From Rosettibacter sp964572725 (lineage in GTDB: Bacteria > Bacteroidota > Ignavibacteria > Ignavibacteriales > Melioribacteraceae), in NCBI GenBank assembly GCA_964572725.1, contig CAZNFW010000010.1, positions 1 through 64,000 on the forward strand: 64,000 nucleotides of DNA. The letters are read 5' to 3'. Made by a program: the position numbers and the translations under genes. The stretch's first letter is position 1. Each line of letters begins with the position of its first letter. The notes under the pieces are model-generated. The model was not told where the DNA came from and did not search any database. It was given only the letters and a program-made list of their open reading frames with translations. Below, piece after piece: positions 54,663-64,000 of this stretch.

Positions 54663-57314
54663 ATGAAAAAAACATTACAAATCCTGACATTATTATTTAT
54701 ACCTTCATTATTCTTTTCAGCAGAAAAGACTAAAAACGATAAGGTTGTTTCTGCTTTAAAAACAGATAACATTAAAATTATATTGGATGGAAATCTAAAT
54801 GAACCTATTTGGCAAAACACTCCAATTAAAGGTTTTATACAAAGAGACCCTGATGAAGGAATGCCTGCATCTGAAGAAACTTTTGCATGGATAGCTTATG
54901 ACAATGAAAATATTTATGTAGCTGCAAGATGTTTTGATTCTCATCCCGAACTAATTGATGCAAGTTTAACAAGACGTGATAACTATATTCCTTCAGATTG
55001 GTTTGCTTTTTATGTTGACCCTTACAATGATAAAAAAAGCGGTTACTTTTTTGTTGTTAATGCAGGTGGGTCTATAATAGACGGAGTTTTGTTTAATGAC
55101 AGCTGGGATGATGCAACTTGGGATGGAATATGGGAAGCTAAAACTAAAATTGACGACAAAGGTTGGACAGTCGAAATGAAAATCCCATTTTCACAACTCC
55201 GTTTCAAAGAATATGACAAGATGAAATGGGGCATTAATTTTGCCAGAGAAATAAAAAGGAAAAATGAAAAGTCATATTATGTTATGGTGCCAAAGAAGGA
55301 AAGCGGTTTTGTCTCCCGTTTTGCTATTCTTGAAGGATTAAATGGAATTAAACCAAAACAAAGAATTGAAATTTTTCCTTATGTAGTTCAAAAGGCTCAA
55401 TATCTTGTTCATGAAGCCAATGACCCATTTTATAAAAGTAATCAATATAAAACTTCACTTGGAACAGATTTTAAGATTGGAGTGGGAAGCAACTTAAATA
55501 TTGATGGAACTATAAATCCCGATTTTGGACAGGTCGAAGTCGACCCAGCTGTAATTAATTTAACAGCATTTGAATCTTATTTCGAAGAAAAAAGACCATT
55601 CTTTATTGAAGGTTCAAATATTTTCTACTTTGGAATTGGCGGTGCATATAATAATTGGGGATTTAATTTTGGGTGGCCCGAGCTTTTTTACTCAAGAAGA
55701 ATTGGAGCACGTCCACATGGTGATGTGTCCGATAATGAATTTGTAAAATATCCTTCAGAAACCAGAATCTTAGGAGCAGCAAAACTTACTGGCAAACTTA
55801 ACGAAACTACTTCGATTGGTGCTATCAGTGCAATTACAGAAAGAACTTATGCAACACTTTTTAATAATGGGATAAAACATGATGAAGAAGTAGAACCCTT
55901 AACTTATTACGGAGTTCTAAGAACAAAAAAAGAATTTAATAATGGGAATCAGTCACTTGGTTTTATGTTCACAAATGTTAACAGAGATTTACATACAAAT
56001 TCATTAAAAAATATTCTAGCAAAAAATGCATATACTTTTGGAATTGATGGATGGACATTTTTAGATAAATCAAAAATTTATGTATTAACAGGAGCTATTG
56101 CTGGCAGTTATGTTGAAGGCAGCAAAGAATATTTACTTGAACTTCAGCAAAGACCTTATCGATATCTTCAAAGACCTGATGCAGCTTTTATGAAAATTGA
56201 TTCTTCAAGAACTTCCCTTTCAGGTTATTATGGCAGACTTATGCTAAACAAGCAGGAAGGAAATTTTTATGTAAATGCATCTGTTGGAATAGTTTCACCC
56301 GGATTCGAACAGAATGATTTGGGTTTCCAATGGAGTGCTGATAAAATTAATACACATATAGTTTTAGGATACAGATGGTACGAACCAGAAAATATTTTCA
56401 GGTCAAAATTTATTTTTTTAGCTCATGCAAGATCTTATAATTATGACGGAAATATCATCAGTAATTTCATCTGGGGAAGGTTCAGTGGAACATTCATTAA
56501 TTATTACAGAATTGCTTTCGGCGGCAGTTACCAGTTTGAAACTTTTAACCCATCACTTACAAGAGGAGGTCCGTTAGCTAAAAACCCAACTGAATGGGGA
56601 ATATGGTTCAATGCAGAAACTGATGAAAGAAAGCAAATCATACTGGAATTCGGAAATGAATATGGAAAAGATAAACTTGGCGGAGTATATGAAGCTATAA
56701 GCATAGATTTAGATTGGAAACCAAATCCACAAATAAAATTCAGTATTGGTCCTTCATTTTCTTATTCTGTTAATCCAACTCAATGGATTGATAATTTTGA
56801 AGACTCTTATGCTGTAAATACTTATTATAAAAGATATGTTTTTGGCAAGATTATTCAACATACTTTGTCGGCAAACATTAGATTTAACTGGGCTTTTACT
56901 CCATCATTAACTTTCCAAATTTATTTGCAGCCACTTTTTGCTGTAGGAGATTATCAGGAGTTTAAAGAACTCAGCAAGCCCAAAAGCATGTCATATTTGA
57001 TTTATGGTCAAAACAATTCTACAATAAATTATAATGAAGCTAATAATGAATATATTGTTGACCCTGATGGAAATGGCCCTGCATTACCATTTTCTTTTGG
57101 CAATCCTGATTTCAACTTCAAATCATTAAGAGGCACTGCAGTATTAAGATGGGAAATAAAACCTGGCTCGGTTTTATATTTTGTTTGGTCTCACGATCAG
57201 GTGAATGAAGATAATCCGGGTGAATTTGATTTCAGACGTGATATAAAAAATTTATGGCAGACTACAGGAAATAATATTCTTATGATTAAGTTCTCATATT
57301 GGTTTAATGTATAA
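54663..57314 (+). CDS. DUF5916 outer-membrane protein with CBM9-like N-terminal domain
   Basis: The 883-residue protein has a signal peptide (about 1-19). A CBM9-like beta-sandwich at about residues 35-225 contains ILDGNLNEPIWQNTPI and YDNENIYVAARCFD. The DUF5916 region with NPDFGQVEVDPAVINLTAFE and FFEEKRPFFIEG-type segments follows. Beta strands characteristic of a barrel reach the C-terminus. DUF5916 proteins occur widely in Bacteroidota and relatives; function is unproven, but carbohydrate or envelope roles are suspected. It is divergent from rpmH and precedes the aminotransferase by 47 bp. Confidence 0.85.
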   Translation: MKKTLQILTLLFIPSLFFSAEKTKNDKVVSALKTDNIKIILDGNLNEPIWQNTPIKGFIQRDPDEGMPASEETFAWIAYDNENIYVAARCFDSHPELIDASLTRRDNYIPSDWFAFYVDPYNDKKSGYFFVVNAGGSIIDGVLFNDSWDDATWDGIWEAKTKIDDKGWTVEMKIPFSQLRFKEYDKMKWGINFAREIKRKNEKSYYVMVPKKESGFVSRFAILEGLNGIKPKQRIEIFPYVVQKAQYLVHEANDPFYKSNQYKTSLGTDFKIGVGSNLNIDGTINPDFGQVEVDPAVINLTAFESYFEEKRPFFIEGSNIFYFGIGGAYNNWGFNFGWPELFYSRRIGARPHGDVSDNEFVKYPSETRILGAAKLTGKLNETTSIGAISAITERTYATLFNNGIKHDEEVEPLTYYGVLRTKKEFNNGNQSLGFMFTNVNRDLHTNSLKNILAKNAYTFGIDGWTFLDKSKIYVLTGAIAGSYVEGSKEYLLELQQRPYRYLQRPDAAFMKIDSSRTSLSGYYGRLMLNKQEGNFYVNASVGIVSPGFEQNDLGFQWSADKINTHIVLGYRWYEPENIFRSKFIFLAHARSYNYDGNIISNFIWGRFSGTFINYYRIAFGGSYQFETFNPSLTRGGPLAKNPTEWGIWFNAETDERKQIILEFGNEYGKDKLGGVYEAISIDLDWKPNPQIKFSIGPSFSYSVNPTQWIDNFEDSYAVNTYYKRYVFGKIIQHTLSANIRFNWAFTPSLTFQIYLQPLFAVGDYQEFKELSKPKSMSYLIYGQNNSTINYNEANNEYIVDPDGNGPALPFSFGNPDFNFKSLRGTAVLRWEIKPGSVLYFVWSHDQVNEDNPGEFDFRRDIKNLWQTTGNNILMIKFSYWFNV

Positions 57315-57361
57315 TTTACATTAATTTGGTACATTAAAAATTTATTTCTCAAACAAAAAAT

Positions 57362-58561
57362 ATGGCATTAAATCTTTCTAAAAGAGTAAATAAAATTAGC
57401 ATCTCCCCAACAATAAAAATAACTCAACAAGCAATTGAGATGAAGGCAAGGGGAGAAAATTTAATCGACTTAAGTGTTGGAGAACCCGACTTCTCCACCC
57501 CAAAAAACATTAAGGATGCTGCTATTAAATCTATTGAAAATAATTTTACAAAGTATACAATAAATTCTGGCATTTATGAGCTGCGAAAAGCAATATCTGA
57601 AAAACTAAGAAAAGAAAATAAACTTGAATACAAACCAGAAGAAATAATTGTATCATCAGGTGCAAAGCAAAGTATTTTCAACGCAATAATGTCAATTGTT
57701 GAAGATGATGATGAAGTAATAATTCCTTCTCCCTATTATGTTTCTTATCCGCACATTGTTGCTCTTTCAAATGGTAAATCGGTTTTTATTCAAACCAATG
57801 AGCAAACTGATTTTAAGATAACTCCCGAACAATTAAAGAACGCTGTTACAGAGAAAACCAAATTATTAATTCTGTGTAATCCTTCCAATCCTACTGGAAG
57901 TTTATACTCAAGAAAAGATTTTGAAAAACTCGTTCCAATACTTGAAGAAGGTGATTTTTATATTTTATCTGATGAGATTTATGAAAAACTAATTTATGAT
58001 AATCATGAATTTATAAGCATTGCATCATTAAGTGAAAAAATTAAGCAGAAGACAATTACAATTAATGGACATTCAAAATCGTATTCAATGACTGGATGGA
58101 GAATTGGTTATGCCGTTGGTCCACTCGAAATAATTAATGCAATGAGTAAAATTCAAAGTCACAGCACATCAAATGCTTCTTCAATTTCTCAAAAAGCTGC
58201 GCTCGAAGCATTAACAGGTCCACAGAATTTTATAGAATATTCGAGAAAAGAATTTGAAAAAAGAAGAAATCTTCTTTATGATGCATTAGTATCAATCAAA
58301 GGAATAAAATGCTACAAGCCTAATGGAGCATTTTATTTGTTTCCAAACATTTCTTGCTTCTTTGGGAAAAAAACAGAAACCGGAGTTATTCAAACATCAT
58401 TCGATTTTGCACTTTATTTATTGCATTCCGAAAAAGTTGTTGTAGTGCCCGGCAGTGCATTTGGTGCAGAAGGATATATAAGATTATCTTATTCAACATC
58501 TCAGGAAAATTTAATTGAAGGTTCACGCAGAATTAAAAATGCAATAGCAAAATTAGAATGA
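57362..58561 (+). CDS. aspC: Aspartate aminotransferase, class I
   Basis: This 399-residue subgroup I-gamma aminotransferase is of standard length. It exchanges amino groups between aspartate and 2-oxoglutarate through PLP. Motifs are DLSVGEPDFSTPKNI, LCNPSNPTGSLYS, ILSDEIYEKL, the PLP-lysine GHSKSYSMTGWRIGYA, and the substrate arginine in YIRLSYSTS. Related enzymes can also act on prephenate or aromatic amino acids. It stands alone, so the cell has at least this enzyme besides the aminotransferase domain in the 31047-36659 fusion. Confidence 0.92.
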   Translation: MALNLSKRVNKISISPTIKITQQAIEMKARGENLIDLSVGEPDFSTPKNIKDAAIKSIENNFTKYTINSGIYELRKAISEKLRKENKLEYKPEEIIVSSGAKQSIFNAIMSIVEDDDEVIIPSPYYVSYPHIVALSNGKSVFIQTNEQTDFKITPEQLKNAVTEKTKLLILCNPSNPTGSLYSRKDFEKLVPILEEGDFYILSDEIYEKLIYDNHEFISIASLSEKIKQKTITINGHSKSYSMTGWRIGYAVGPLEIINAMSKIQSHSTSNASSISQKAALEALTGPQNFIEYSRKEFEKRRNLLYDALVSIKGIKCYKPNGAFYLFPNISCFFGKKTETGVIQTSFDFALYLLHSEKVVVVPGSAFGAEGYIRLSYSTSQENLIEGSRRIKNAIAKLE

Positions 58562-58584
58562 TAAATTTTTAATGAATTATAAAT

Positions 58585-59949
58585 CTATTTAATCCAAACT
58601 GTTTTAATATTCACAAATTCTTTTATTCCATAGTGAGATAATTCTCTTCCATAGCCTGAATTTTTTATTCCGCCAAATGGCAAGCGCGGGTCACTTTTAA
58701 CCATTCCATTAATAAACACAGAACCTGCTTCAATTTTACCTGCTAAATATTTTGCTTTGTCAATATCTTGAGTCCACAACGATGCACCTAAACCGAATTT
58801 TGTGTCATTAGCAACTTCAATTGCTTCCTCTTCATTTTTTACTTTTATCAAAGAAGCTACTGGACCAAAAATTTCCTCATCATAAGCAGGCATACCTTTT
58901 TTTACATTAGATAAAACAGTGGGTTCAAAAAACAGACCTTCATTATTAACTCGTTTGCCGCCGCATAAAATAACTGCGCCGCATTCAACGGAATGCCTTA
59001 CTTGAAATTCAAGTTCATTTAATAAATCTTCTCTTGCTATTGGTCCAAGTTGTGTTGATTCTTCCATTGGATTTCCAACTTTTACTTTTGACATCAAGTC
59101 AACAAATTTTTTTTCAAATTCATCATAAATTTTTTTAACAACTATAAATCTTTTTGCTGCAATACAGCTTTGCCCATTATTTATAAGTCTTGCAGTAACA
59201 CCCGTTTTAACTGCTAAATCAATATCAGCATCTTCAAATACAATGAAAGGGTCGCTGCCTCCAAGTTCCATTACAGATTTTTTTAATAATTTCCCGCAAT
59301 ATTTTGCAACCTGTCGTCCTGCATATTCACTTCCAGTTAAGGTAACTGCTCTTACTTTTGGATGATTAATAACTTCTTCTACTTCAGAGGAACTTATTAA
59401 AATTGTCCTGAATAAATTTTGGGGAAAATTTGCTTTGTCAAAAATTTCTTCGATAGCTAAAGCACACATTGGAACATTTGATGCATGTTTTAGAATGCAT
59501 GCATTTCCTGCCATTATTGCTGGTACTGCAAATCTAAATACCTGCCAGAATGGAAAATTCCATGGCATAATTGCAAAGACAATTCCAAGCGGGTCAAATT
59601 GAATATAACTTTCAAAAGCATCTGTTGAAATAAATTCTTTCTGCAAAAATTCTTCAGCATTCTCAGCATAATATTCACATACCCATGCACATTTTTCTAT
59701 TTCAGAAACTGCCTGTGTTATAGGTTTTCCCATTTCTGTTACAATAATTTTTGCATATCCATATTTGTTGGTTTTTAAAACTTCTGCAACATTTTTCATC
59801 AATAAACTTCTTTCAGTAAAAGTTGTCTGCTTCCAATACTGGAATGCATTATCAACATCTTCAATAATTTTAAATACACTTTCTAAAGAAAACTCTTCGA
59901 AAGTTTTTTCTATCTGGTTGGTTGCGGGATTAATAGTTTGAATAGCCAT
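58585..59949 (-). CDS. NAD(P)-dependent aldehyde dehydrogenase, succinate-semialdehyde type
   Basis: This 454-residue ALDH has the short GabD/YneI-like form. It has FAIMPWNFPFWQVFR, the NAD-binding LTGSEYAGRQVAK, catalytic Glu in MELGGSDPFIVFEDADID, and the nucleophile Cys in NNGQSCIAAKR. EIFGPVASL and the C-terminal LPFGGIKNSGYGREL are also present. Closest to succinate-semialdehyde dehydrogenases that make succinate, but the substrate is not fixed by sequence. GGGGGTGAA precedes the ATG. Confidence 0.9.
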   Translation of the reverse strand: MAIQTINPATNQIEKTFEEFSLESVFKIIEDVDNAFQYWKQTTFTERSLLMKNVAEVLKTNKYGYAKIIVTEMGKPITQAVSEIEKCAWVCEYYAENAEEFLQKEFISTDAFESYIQFDPLGIVFAIMPWNFPFWQVFRFAVPAIMAGNACILKHASNVPMCALAIEEIFDKANFPQNLFRTILISSSEVEEVINHPKVRAVTLTGSEYAGRQVAKYCGKLLKKSVMELGGSDPFIVFEDADIDLAVKTGVTARLINNGQSCIAAKRFIVVKKIYDEFEKKFVDLMSKVKVGNPMEESTQLGPIAREDLLNELEFQVRHSVECGAVILCGGKRVNNEGLFFEPTVLSNVKKGMPAYDEEIFGPVASLIKVKNEEEAIEVANDTKFGLGASLWTQDIDKAKYLAGKIEAGSVFINGMVKSDPRLPFGGIKNSGYGRELSHYGIKEFVNIKTVWIK

Positions 59950-60097
59950 TTCACCCCCAAAAAAATTTAATTCAATTATAATTTAGTGAATTTCGATTTT
60001 AGTAAAAAAATTTTGTAAGTTATAATTAAGAATTTAGACTAAGAATTAAATAACAATTTAATCATAGTTTAATGATATCTGAAAATTCATATTCTTT

Positions 60098-61438
60098 ATG
60101 AAAAAATCCAATCCGAAAACTTTTGTTCTTGATACAAATGTAATTTTGCATGACCCAACCTGCATTCATCATTTTGAGGAAAATAATATCATAATTCCAC
60201 TTGTTGTAATTGAAGAATTAGACCATTTCAAAAGGGGAAATCAAGTAATTAATTTAAATGCCCGTGAATTTGCAAGAACACTTGATTCAATTACGGGGAA
60301 TGAAATTTTTAACGGTGGAGTATCGCTTGGGCGAGGAAAAGGTAAAGTAAGAATTGTTATAACAAAAGGATTAAATAAAGAAATTCAGGATATTTTCAGA
60401 GAGGATAATGTTGACCATCGTGTTCTAAGTGCCGCATACGAAGCTTCAAAACAAAATAAGGAAAAAGGAAAAGTAATTCTTGTAAGCAAAGATGTTAATT
60501 TAAGAATGAAAGCAAAAGCAATTGGAATTCCTGCAGAAGATTACACAACTGATAGAATTCCAAATATTGAAGAACTATACAGCGGCAAAGCTGTAATTGA
60601 AAACTTTGATGATGATATTTTGCAAAAATTATATCAGCCTCCATATGAAGTTCCTGCAAAGCAAATCTTAAAAAAGATCAAAACAGAAGCTGTGCCTAAT
60701 AAATTTTTTATAATGAGAAATTCAAATCGTTCTATACTTGCAGTGCTTGACAAAGAAATAGAAAAATTCAAAAGGATCGATAAAGAAGTCGTTTATGGAA
60801 TTAAACCCCGCAATGCAGAACAAACTTTTGCCGTAAATGCTCTATGCAATCCTGAAATTCCGCTTGTTACATTAACTGGAAAAGCAGGAACTGGAAAAAC
60901 ACTTCTTGCTCTTGCATGTGCGCTTCATGTAAGAAAAAATTATAGACAAATTTATGTGGCTCGTCCTGTCGTTCCTTTAAGTAATAAAGATATAGGTTAT
61001 TTGCCCGGAGATGTTGAAAGTAAATTAGCTCCATATATGCAGCCTTTGTGGGATAATCTTAAAGTCATTCAAGACCAATTTCCAGAGACCGATAAAAATT
61101 ATCAATTAATTAATTCATTGATAAAAGAAGAAAAACTTGTAATTGAACCATTAAGCTATATACGAGGAAGAAGTTTACAGAGAATTTATTTCATTGTAGA
61201 CGAAGCACAAAATCTAACACCTCACGAAGTTAAAACAATTATTACTCGTGCAGGTGAAGGTGCTAAAATTGTTCTCACTGGAGATATTTATCAAATTGAC
61301 CATCCATATCTCGATGCACAATCAAATGGACTTTCTTATTTAATTGAACATTTCAAAGGGCAAAAACTTTATGCTCATGTAAATCTTGAAAAAGGGGAAC
61401 GTTCAATTCTCGCCGAACTTGCAAGCAATCTGCTTTAA
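60098..61438 (+). CDS. PIN-PhoH fusion protein (PhoH2 type)
   Basis: This 446-residue protein joins an N-terminal PIN nuclease domain to a C-terminal PhoH ATPase. The PIN domain (about 5-150) has TFVLDTNVILHDP, IIPLVVIEELDHFKRG, and acidic active-site residues such as VSKDVNLRMKA. The ATPase has Walker A LTGKAGTGKTLLALA and Walker B-like YFIVDEAQNLTPHE, followed by LTGDIYQIDHPYLD. PhoH2 proteins are ATP-dependent RNA helicase/RNases; stand-alone forms are common. Its stop overlaps the stop of the converging lipoprotein gene by 3 bp. Confidence 0.93.
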   Translation: MKKSNPKTFVLDTNVILHDPTCIHHFEENNIIIPLVVIEELDHFKRGNQVINLNAREFARTLDSITGNEIFNGGVSLGRGKGKVRIVITKGLNKEIQDIFREDNVDHRVLSAAYEASKQNKEKGKVILVSKDVNLRMKAKAIGIPAEDYTTDRIPNIEELYSGKAVIENFDDDILQKLYQPPYEVPAKQILKKIKTEAVPNKFFIMRNSNRSILAVLDKEIEKFKRIDKEVVYGIKPRNAEQTFAVNALCNPEIPLVTLTGKAGTGKTLLALACALHVRKNYRQIYVARPVVPLSNKDIGYLPGDVESKLAPYMQPLWDNLKVIQDQFPETDKNYQLINSLIKEEKLVIEPLSYIRGRSLQRIYFIVDEAQNLTPHEVKTIITRAGEGAKIVLTGDIYQIDHPYLDAQSNGLSYLIEHFKGQKLYAHVNLEKGERSILAELASNLL

Positions 61439-62274
61439 TAACTGTTTTTTTCTAATATTACTTTTACACTAAAATTTAACGGTTCTATTTTTGCAAAAGC
61501 AGGCATATTTCTTCTCATTCCACCCGATGGTCTTTGAAATCCACCTTGAGGAATATTTCTCACATTTTCTCTTCTTTCTGATGAAAACTCTAATACTAAT
61601 GTTTCAAATGTGATTTTAAGATTTTCTGCTGCTTTTACAGGAATATAAAAATCATTCCCCTCTTTTTTTGAAATTGGGATTTGTAATTCGTATACAAGTT
61701 TATTTGCTTTTTCTGAGATTTTAATTTTTATCCCTTTATCATTTTCAAGAGGATACATCCAGAGCGGATATTTGGATTTATCGACAATTTCAAAATCTTT
61801 CTCTTTTTCTAATAATCTTTCGAGAATATTTTTAATATTTCTTCTTTCATCATTCTTATCGAAATTTCTTCTTTCTTGTCTATCGAAACCAATATTGGTT
61901 ATTCCAAGCGGAAACTTTAATCCAATAATTTTTGATTCATCATCAGGAATAAACCATACTATAAACCCTGCTCTTAGCATTTGAATTGCCTTCATCGGTT
62001 CATCGACAATCAAGCACAAATACATGTAATCTTTATCATTCTGAAAACCAACGGATGCATTTTCATCTTTAATATATTCAAGTTTGTTTTGCCAGTCAGA
62101 ATAATCTCCATCGATAATCAAATCATCAGACTTCCACCTGCTGATTATTTGATGTGTTGAGCTGCATCCATTTACAACGAATATTATTGATGCAATAAAA
62201 ATTACTTTCAGAAAAAAATTCCCAGTCTGTAGTTTTTTCCCATTAATTTCTTTCAAATAATTTCTCGTAAACAT
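61435..62274 (-). CDS. Lipoprotein with CBM9-like domain
   Basis: About 279 residues include a signal segment ending in VVNGC (lipobox) and a CBM9-like beta-sandwich (LIIDGDYSDWQNKLEYI, KDYMYLCLIVDEP). The C-terminal tail is rich in Arg, Gly and Pro (QGGFQRPSGGMRRN). The ATG at 62274 has AAGGAAATT just upstream; the frame is open to 62310. Because CBM9-like folds bind carbohydrate ends in some enzymes, a surface sugar role is possible. The neighbouring GH9 gene is divergent. Confidence 0.72.
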   Translation of the reverse strand: MFTRNYLKEINGKKLQTGNFFLKVIFIASIIFVVNGCSSTHQIISRWKSDDLIIDGDYSDWQNKLEYIKDENASVGFQNDKDYMYLCLIVDEPMKAIQMLRAGFIVWFIPDDESKIIGLKFPLGITNIGFDRQERRNFDKNDERRNIKNILERLLEKEKDFEIVDKSKYPLWMYPLENDKGIKIKISEKANKLVYELQIPISKKEGNDFYIPVKAAENLKITFETLVLEFSSERRENVRNIPQGGFQRPSGGMRRNMPAFAKIEPLNFSVKVILEKNSY

Positions 62275-62475
62275 AATTTCCTTAAAATTTTTATCCTTAA
62301 GACAAATCAAATTTATTTTATGGTTTAACTTGCCATAAACTTTTTATCTTATTGATAAATATTTATTATAAAGATAAAATAAAGAAATAAGAACAATTCA
62401 CTAATAATTGAAAAAACAAAAAATTGATGGCACTTTTTATGTATTATTTTCCATTATTAAAAAGAAAGGGCACAA

Positions 62476-64000
62476 ATGAAACCATTATTTCCATTCATCA
62501 TACTAATTTTATTACTAAATACAATAGAAGCTCAAAAGGAACCTGAATTAAAAATTAATGATGCGGGATATTATGAACTTCCAGGATTAAACATAATGTC
62601 ATTTGATGATTTTTACCCGGAAGGTCATCAGGGAGGAATTACAATCGTAATGTTTGGAAAAAGACTTGCAGCGAACGGAGATGTGAGATTAGAACCAACT
62701 CCGGGTCAATGGTCGCCTGTACCTAAAATGGGCAAAAAAATTATTGACAGAAAAAACAATTCAATTACAGTCGAATTGTGGTATCCTGATTCAAGCAAAG
62801 ACAGAAAAGGATTTAACCCTATAATTTATCCCAACTTAAAATTAAAATATAAAATTAGAACTGAAGCAGAAGGAAACAGCATTAAAATTATTGTTGATCT
62901 TGATAAACCGCTGCCAGAAGAGTGGTCAAAAAAAGTTGGTTTCAATTTAGAATTATTTCCGAGTGAATACTTTGGTGAATTTTATATGATGGATGGAAAG
63001 ACAGGTCAATTTCCCCGTCAACCTATTAGCGAACTTGAATACAATAATGAAAATATTCTTCAAGTGAAACCATTAGCAGCAGGAAAAGAATTGATAGTTG
63101 CCCCTGATAAAAAAGAAAAACGAATTAAAATTACAAGTAAAAAAAAAGAAATGCATCTTTTTGATGGAAGAGGTTTGCACAACAATGGCTGGTTTATAAT
63201 TCGATCAACTATTTCTGCTAATGTTTCTAAAAATGCTGTTGAATGGATTATAACACCAGATACTGACACCACATGGAGATATAAACCAGTAATTCAAATA
63301 TCACAAATTGGTTATCACCCTAAACAGAAAAAATTTGCTGTTATAGAATTAGATAAATTAACTATCAAATATGAACCAATTCAGTTAATAAAAATCAATG
63401 AGAATTCTGAAACTGTAATTAAAGAAGAAAATAACCCATCTTTATGGGGCAACTTCTTGCGATATAAATATTTACGTTTCGATTTTACTGATGTAACAGA
63501 AGAAGGATTATATAAAATAAAGTATGGAGAAATTGAATCGAATAAGTTTGAAATCAAGAGAGATATTTTTGCAAATATATGGCAGCCTACATTAGATTAT
63601 TTTCTTCCCGTTCAAATGTGTCACATGAGAATTGAAGACCGTTATAAAGTATGGCATGGGTTATGTCATATGGATGATGCATTGATGGCTCCTATCAATC
63701 ATAATCACTTTGATGGATATTATCAAGGCGAGTCAACTTTAACAAAATATAAATCTGGAGAACATGTTCCGGGTATAAACATTGGCGGCTGGCATGATGC
63801 AGGTGATTATGATCTTAGAATTGAATCTCAAGCAGAAACTGTTTATAAACTTGCTCTTGCTTACGAGCTGTTCAAAAATAATCACGATCAAACAACAATA
63901 GACCAAGAAAATAGATTAACTATTATTCACAAACCGGATAATAAACCAGATATACTGCAGCAAATTGAACATGGTTTATTGTCAATCATTGGCGGATATG
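62476..64000 (+). CDS. Family 9 glycoside hydrolase (cellulase-type), 3' end cut by window
   Basis: This open frame runs off the window after 508 codons. A signal peptide (about 1-20, ending IEAQ) is followed by an extra beta-rich domain of roughly 250 residues. The Ig-like cellulase N-domain comes next (QISQIGYHPKQKKFAVIELDK from codon 274), and then the start of the (alpha/alpha)6 GH9 catalytic domain. GGWHDAGDY at codons 437-445 supplies the two catalytic-site Asp residues (441 and 444). The general acid Glu would lie beyond the edge. Endoglucanase or glucosaminidase/exo activities are all known in GH9, so the substrate is open. AAAGAAAGGGCACAA precedes the ATG. Confidence 0.88.
   Translation, partial: MKPLFPFIILILLLNTIEAQKEPELKINDAGYYELPGLNIMSFDDFYPEGHQGGITIVMFGKRLAANGDVRLEPTPGQWSPVPKMGKKIIDRKNNSITVELWYPDSSKDRKGFNPIIYPNLKLKYKIRTEAEGNSIKIIVDLDKPLPEEWSKKVGFNLELFPSEYFGEFYMMDGKTGQFPRQPISELEYNNENILQVKPLAAGKELIVAPDKKEKRIKITSKKKEMHLFDGRGLHNNGWFIIRSTISANVSKNAVEWIITPDTDTTWRYKPVIQISQIGYHPKQKKFAVIELDKLTIKYEPIQLIKINENSETVIKEENNPSLWGNFLRYKYLRFDFTDVTEEGLYKIKYGEIESNKFEIKRDIFANIWQPTLDYFLPVQMCHMRIEDRYKVWHGLCHMDDALMAPINHNHFDGYYQGESTLTKYKSGEHVPGINIGGWHDAGDYDLRIESQAETVYKLALAYELFKNNHDQTTIDQENRLTIIHKPDNKPDILQQIEHGLLSIIGGY

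Overview
The window comes from a low-GC (about 30% by eye) Gram-negative bacterium of the Bacteroidota/Chlorobiota group, most likely an Ignavibacteria member. The reasons are the outer-membrane gene set (a TonB-dependent receptor, two Omp85-type proteins, DUF5916 and GWxTD proteins), the lipoproteins, and Bacteroidota-style promoters (TTTG, 20 nt, TAnnTTTG), best seen in front of rpmH. A 100-N scaffold gap at 29326-29425 shows that this is a draft assembly, probably metagenomic. I saw no tRNA, rRNA, CRISPR array or intact mobile element.

Layout. 0.2-6.4 kb: an AzgA-type purine permease broken by three in-frame stops, a lipoprotein, a short AMP nucleosidase, a PAP2 phosphatase, a hybrid PAS histidine kinase and a small membrane protein. 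6.4-11.5 kb: dxr-rseP, a structured intergenic element, a TonB-dependent receptor and a small outer-membrane barrel. 11.6-18 kb: a minus-strand run of rimO, GWxTD, PfkB kinase, Omp85, rnhB and yraN. 18.2-25.7 kb: a plus-strand run of SpoIID-like, glycosyltransferase, BatA-like, hflX and hutH. 25.8-28.8 kb: DUF1015-serC and a MarR regulator. 28.9-29.7 kb: a decayed IS1182-like transposase end, short palindromic repeats and the gap. 29.7-31 kb: DUF2203, OsmC and DUF2905.

31.0-37.6 kb holds the most unusual gene. It encodes an 1870-residue protein joining a degenerate aminotransferase-like domain, an apparently intact class I/II aminotransferase domain, and a full-length phosphoenolpyruvate-carboxylase-like domain. 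It sits 5 bp after an SPFH (stomatin/flotillin-like) gene. If both catalytic parts work, one polypeptide could make oxaloacetate and transaminate it to aspartate. That is inference.

37.9-40.7 kb: a tandem PspC protein, a membrane protein, and an ECF sigma/anti-sigma pair. 40.9-48.7 kb: alaS, an NtrC-type regulator, its hybrid kinase, a methyltransferase, an RlmD/TrmA-type methyltransferase and a TPR protein, closely packed. 48.8-54.1 kb: the conserved rpmH-rnpA-yidD-yidC cluster, extended by a patatin-POTRA-barrel gene. 54.7-64 kb: a DUF5916 protein, an aspartate aminotransferase, an aldehyde dehydrogenase, a PIN-PhoH protein, a CBM9-like lipoprotein, and the start of a family 9 glycoside hydrolase cut by the window edge. 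The last gene fits a polysaccharide-degrading lifestyle.
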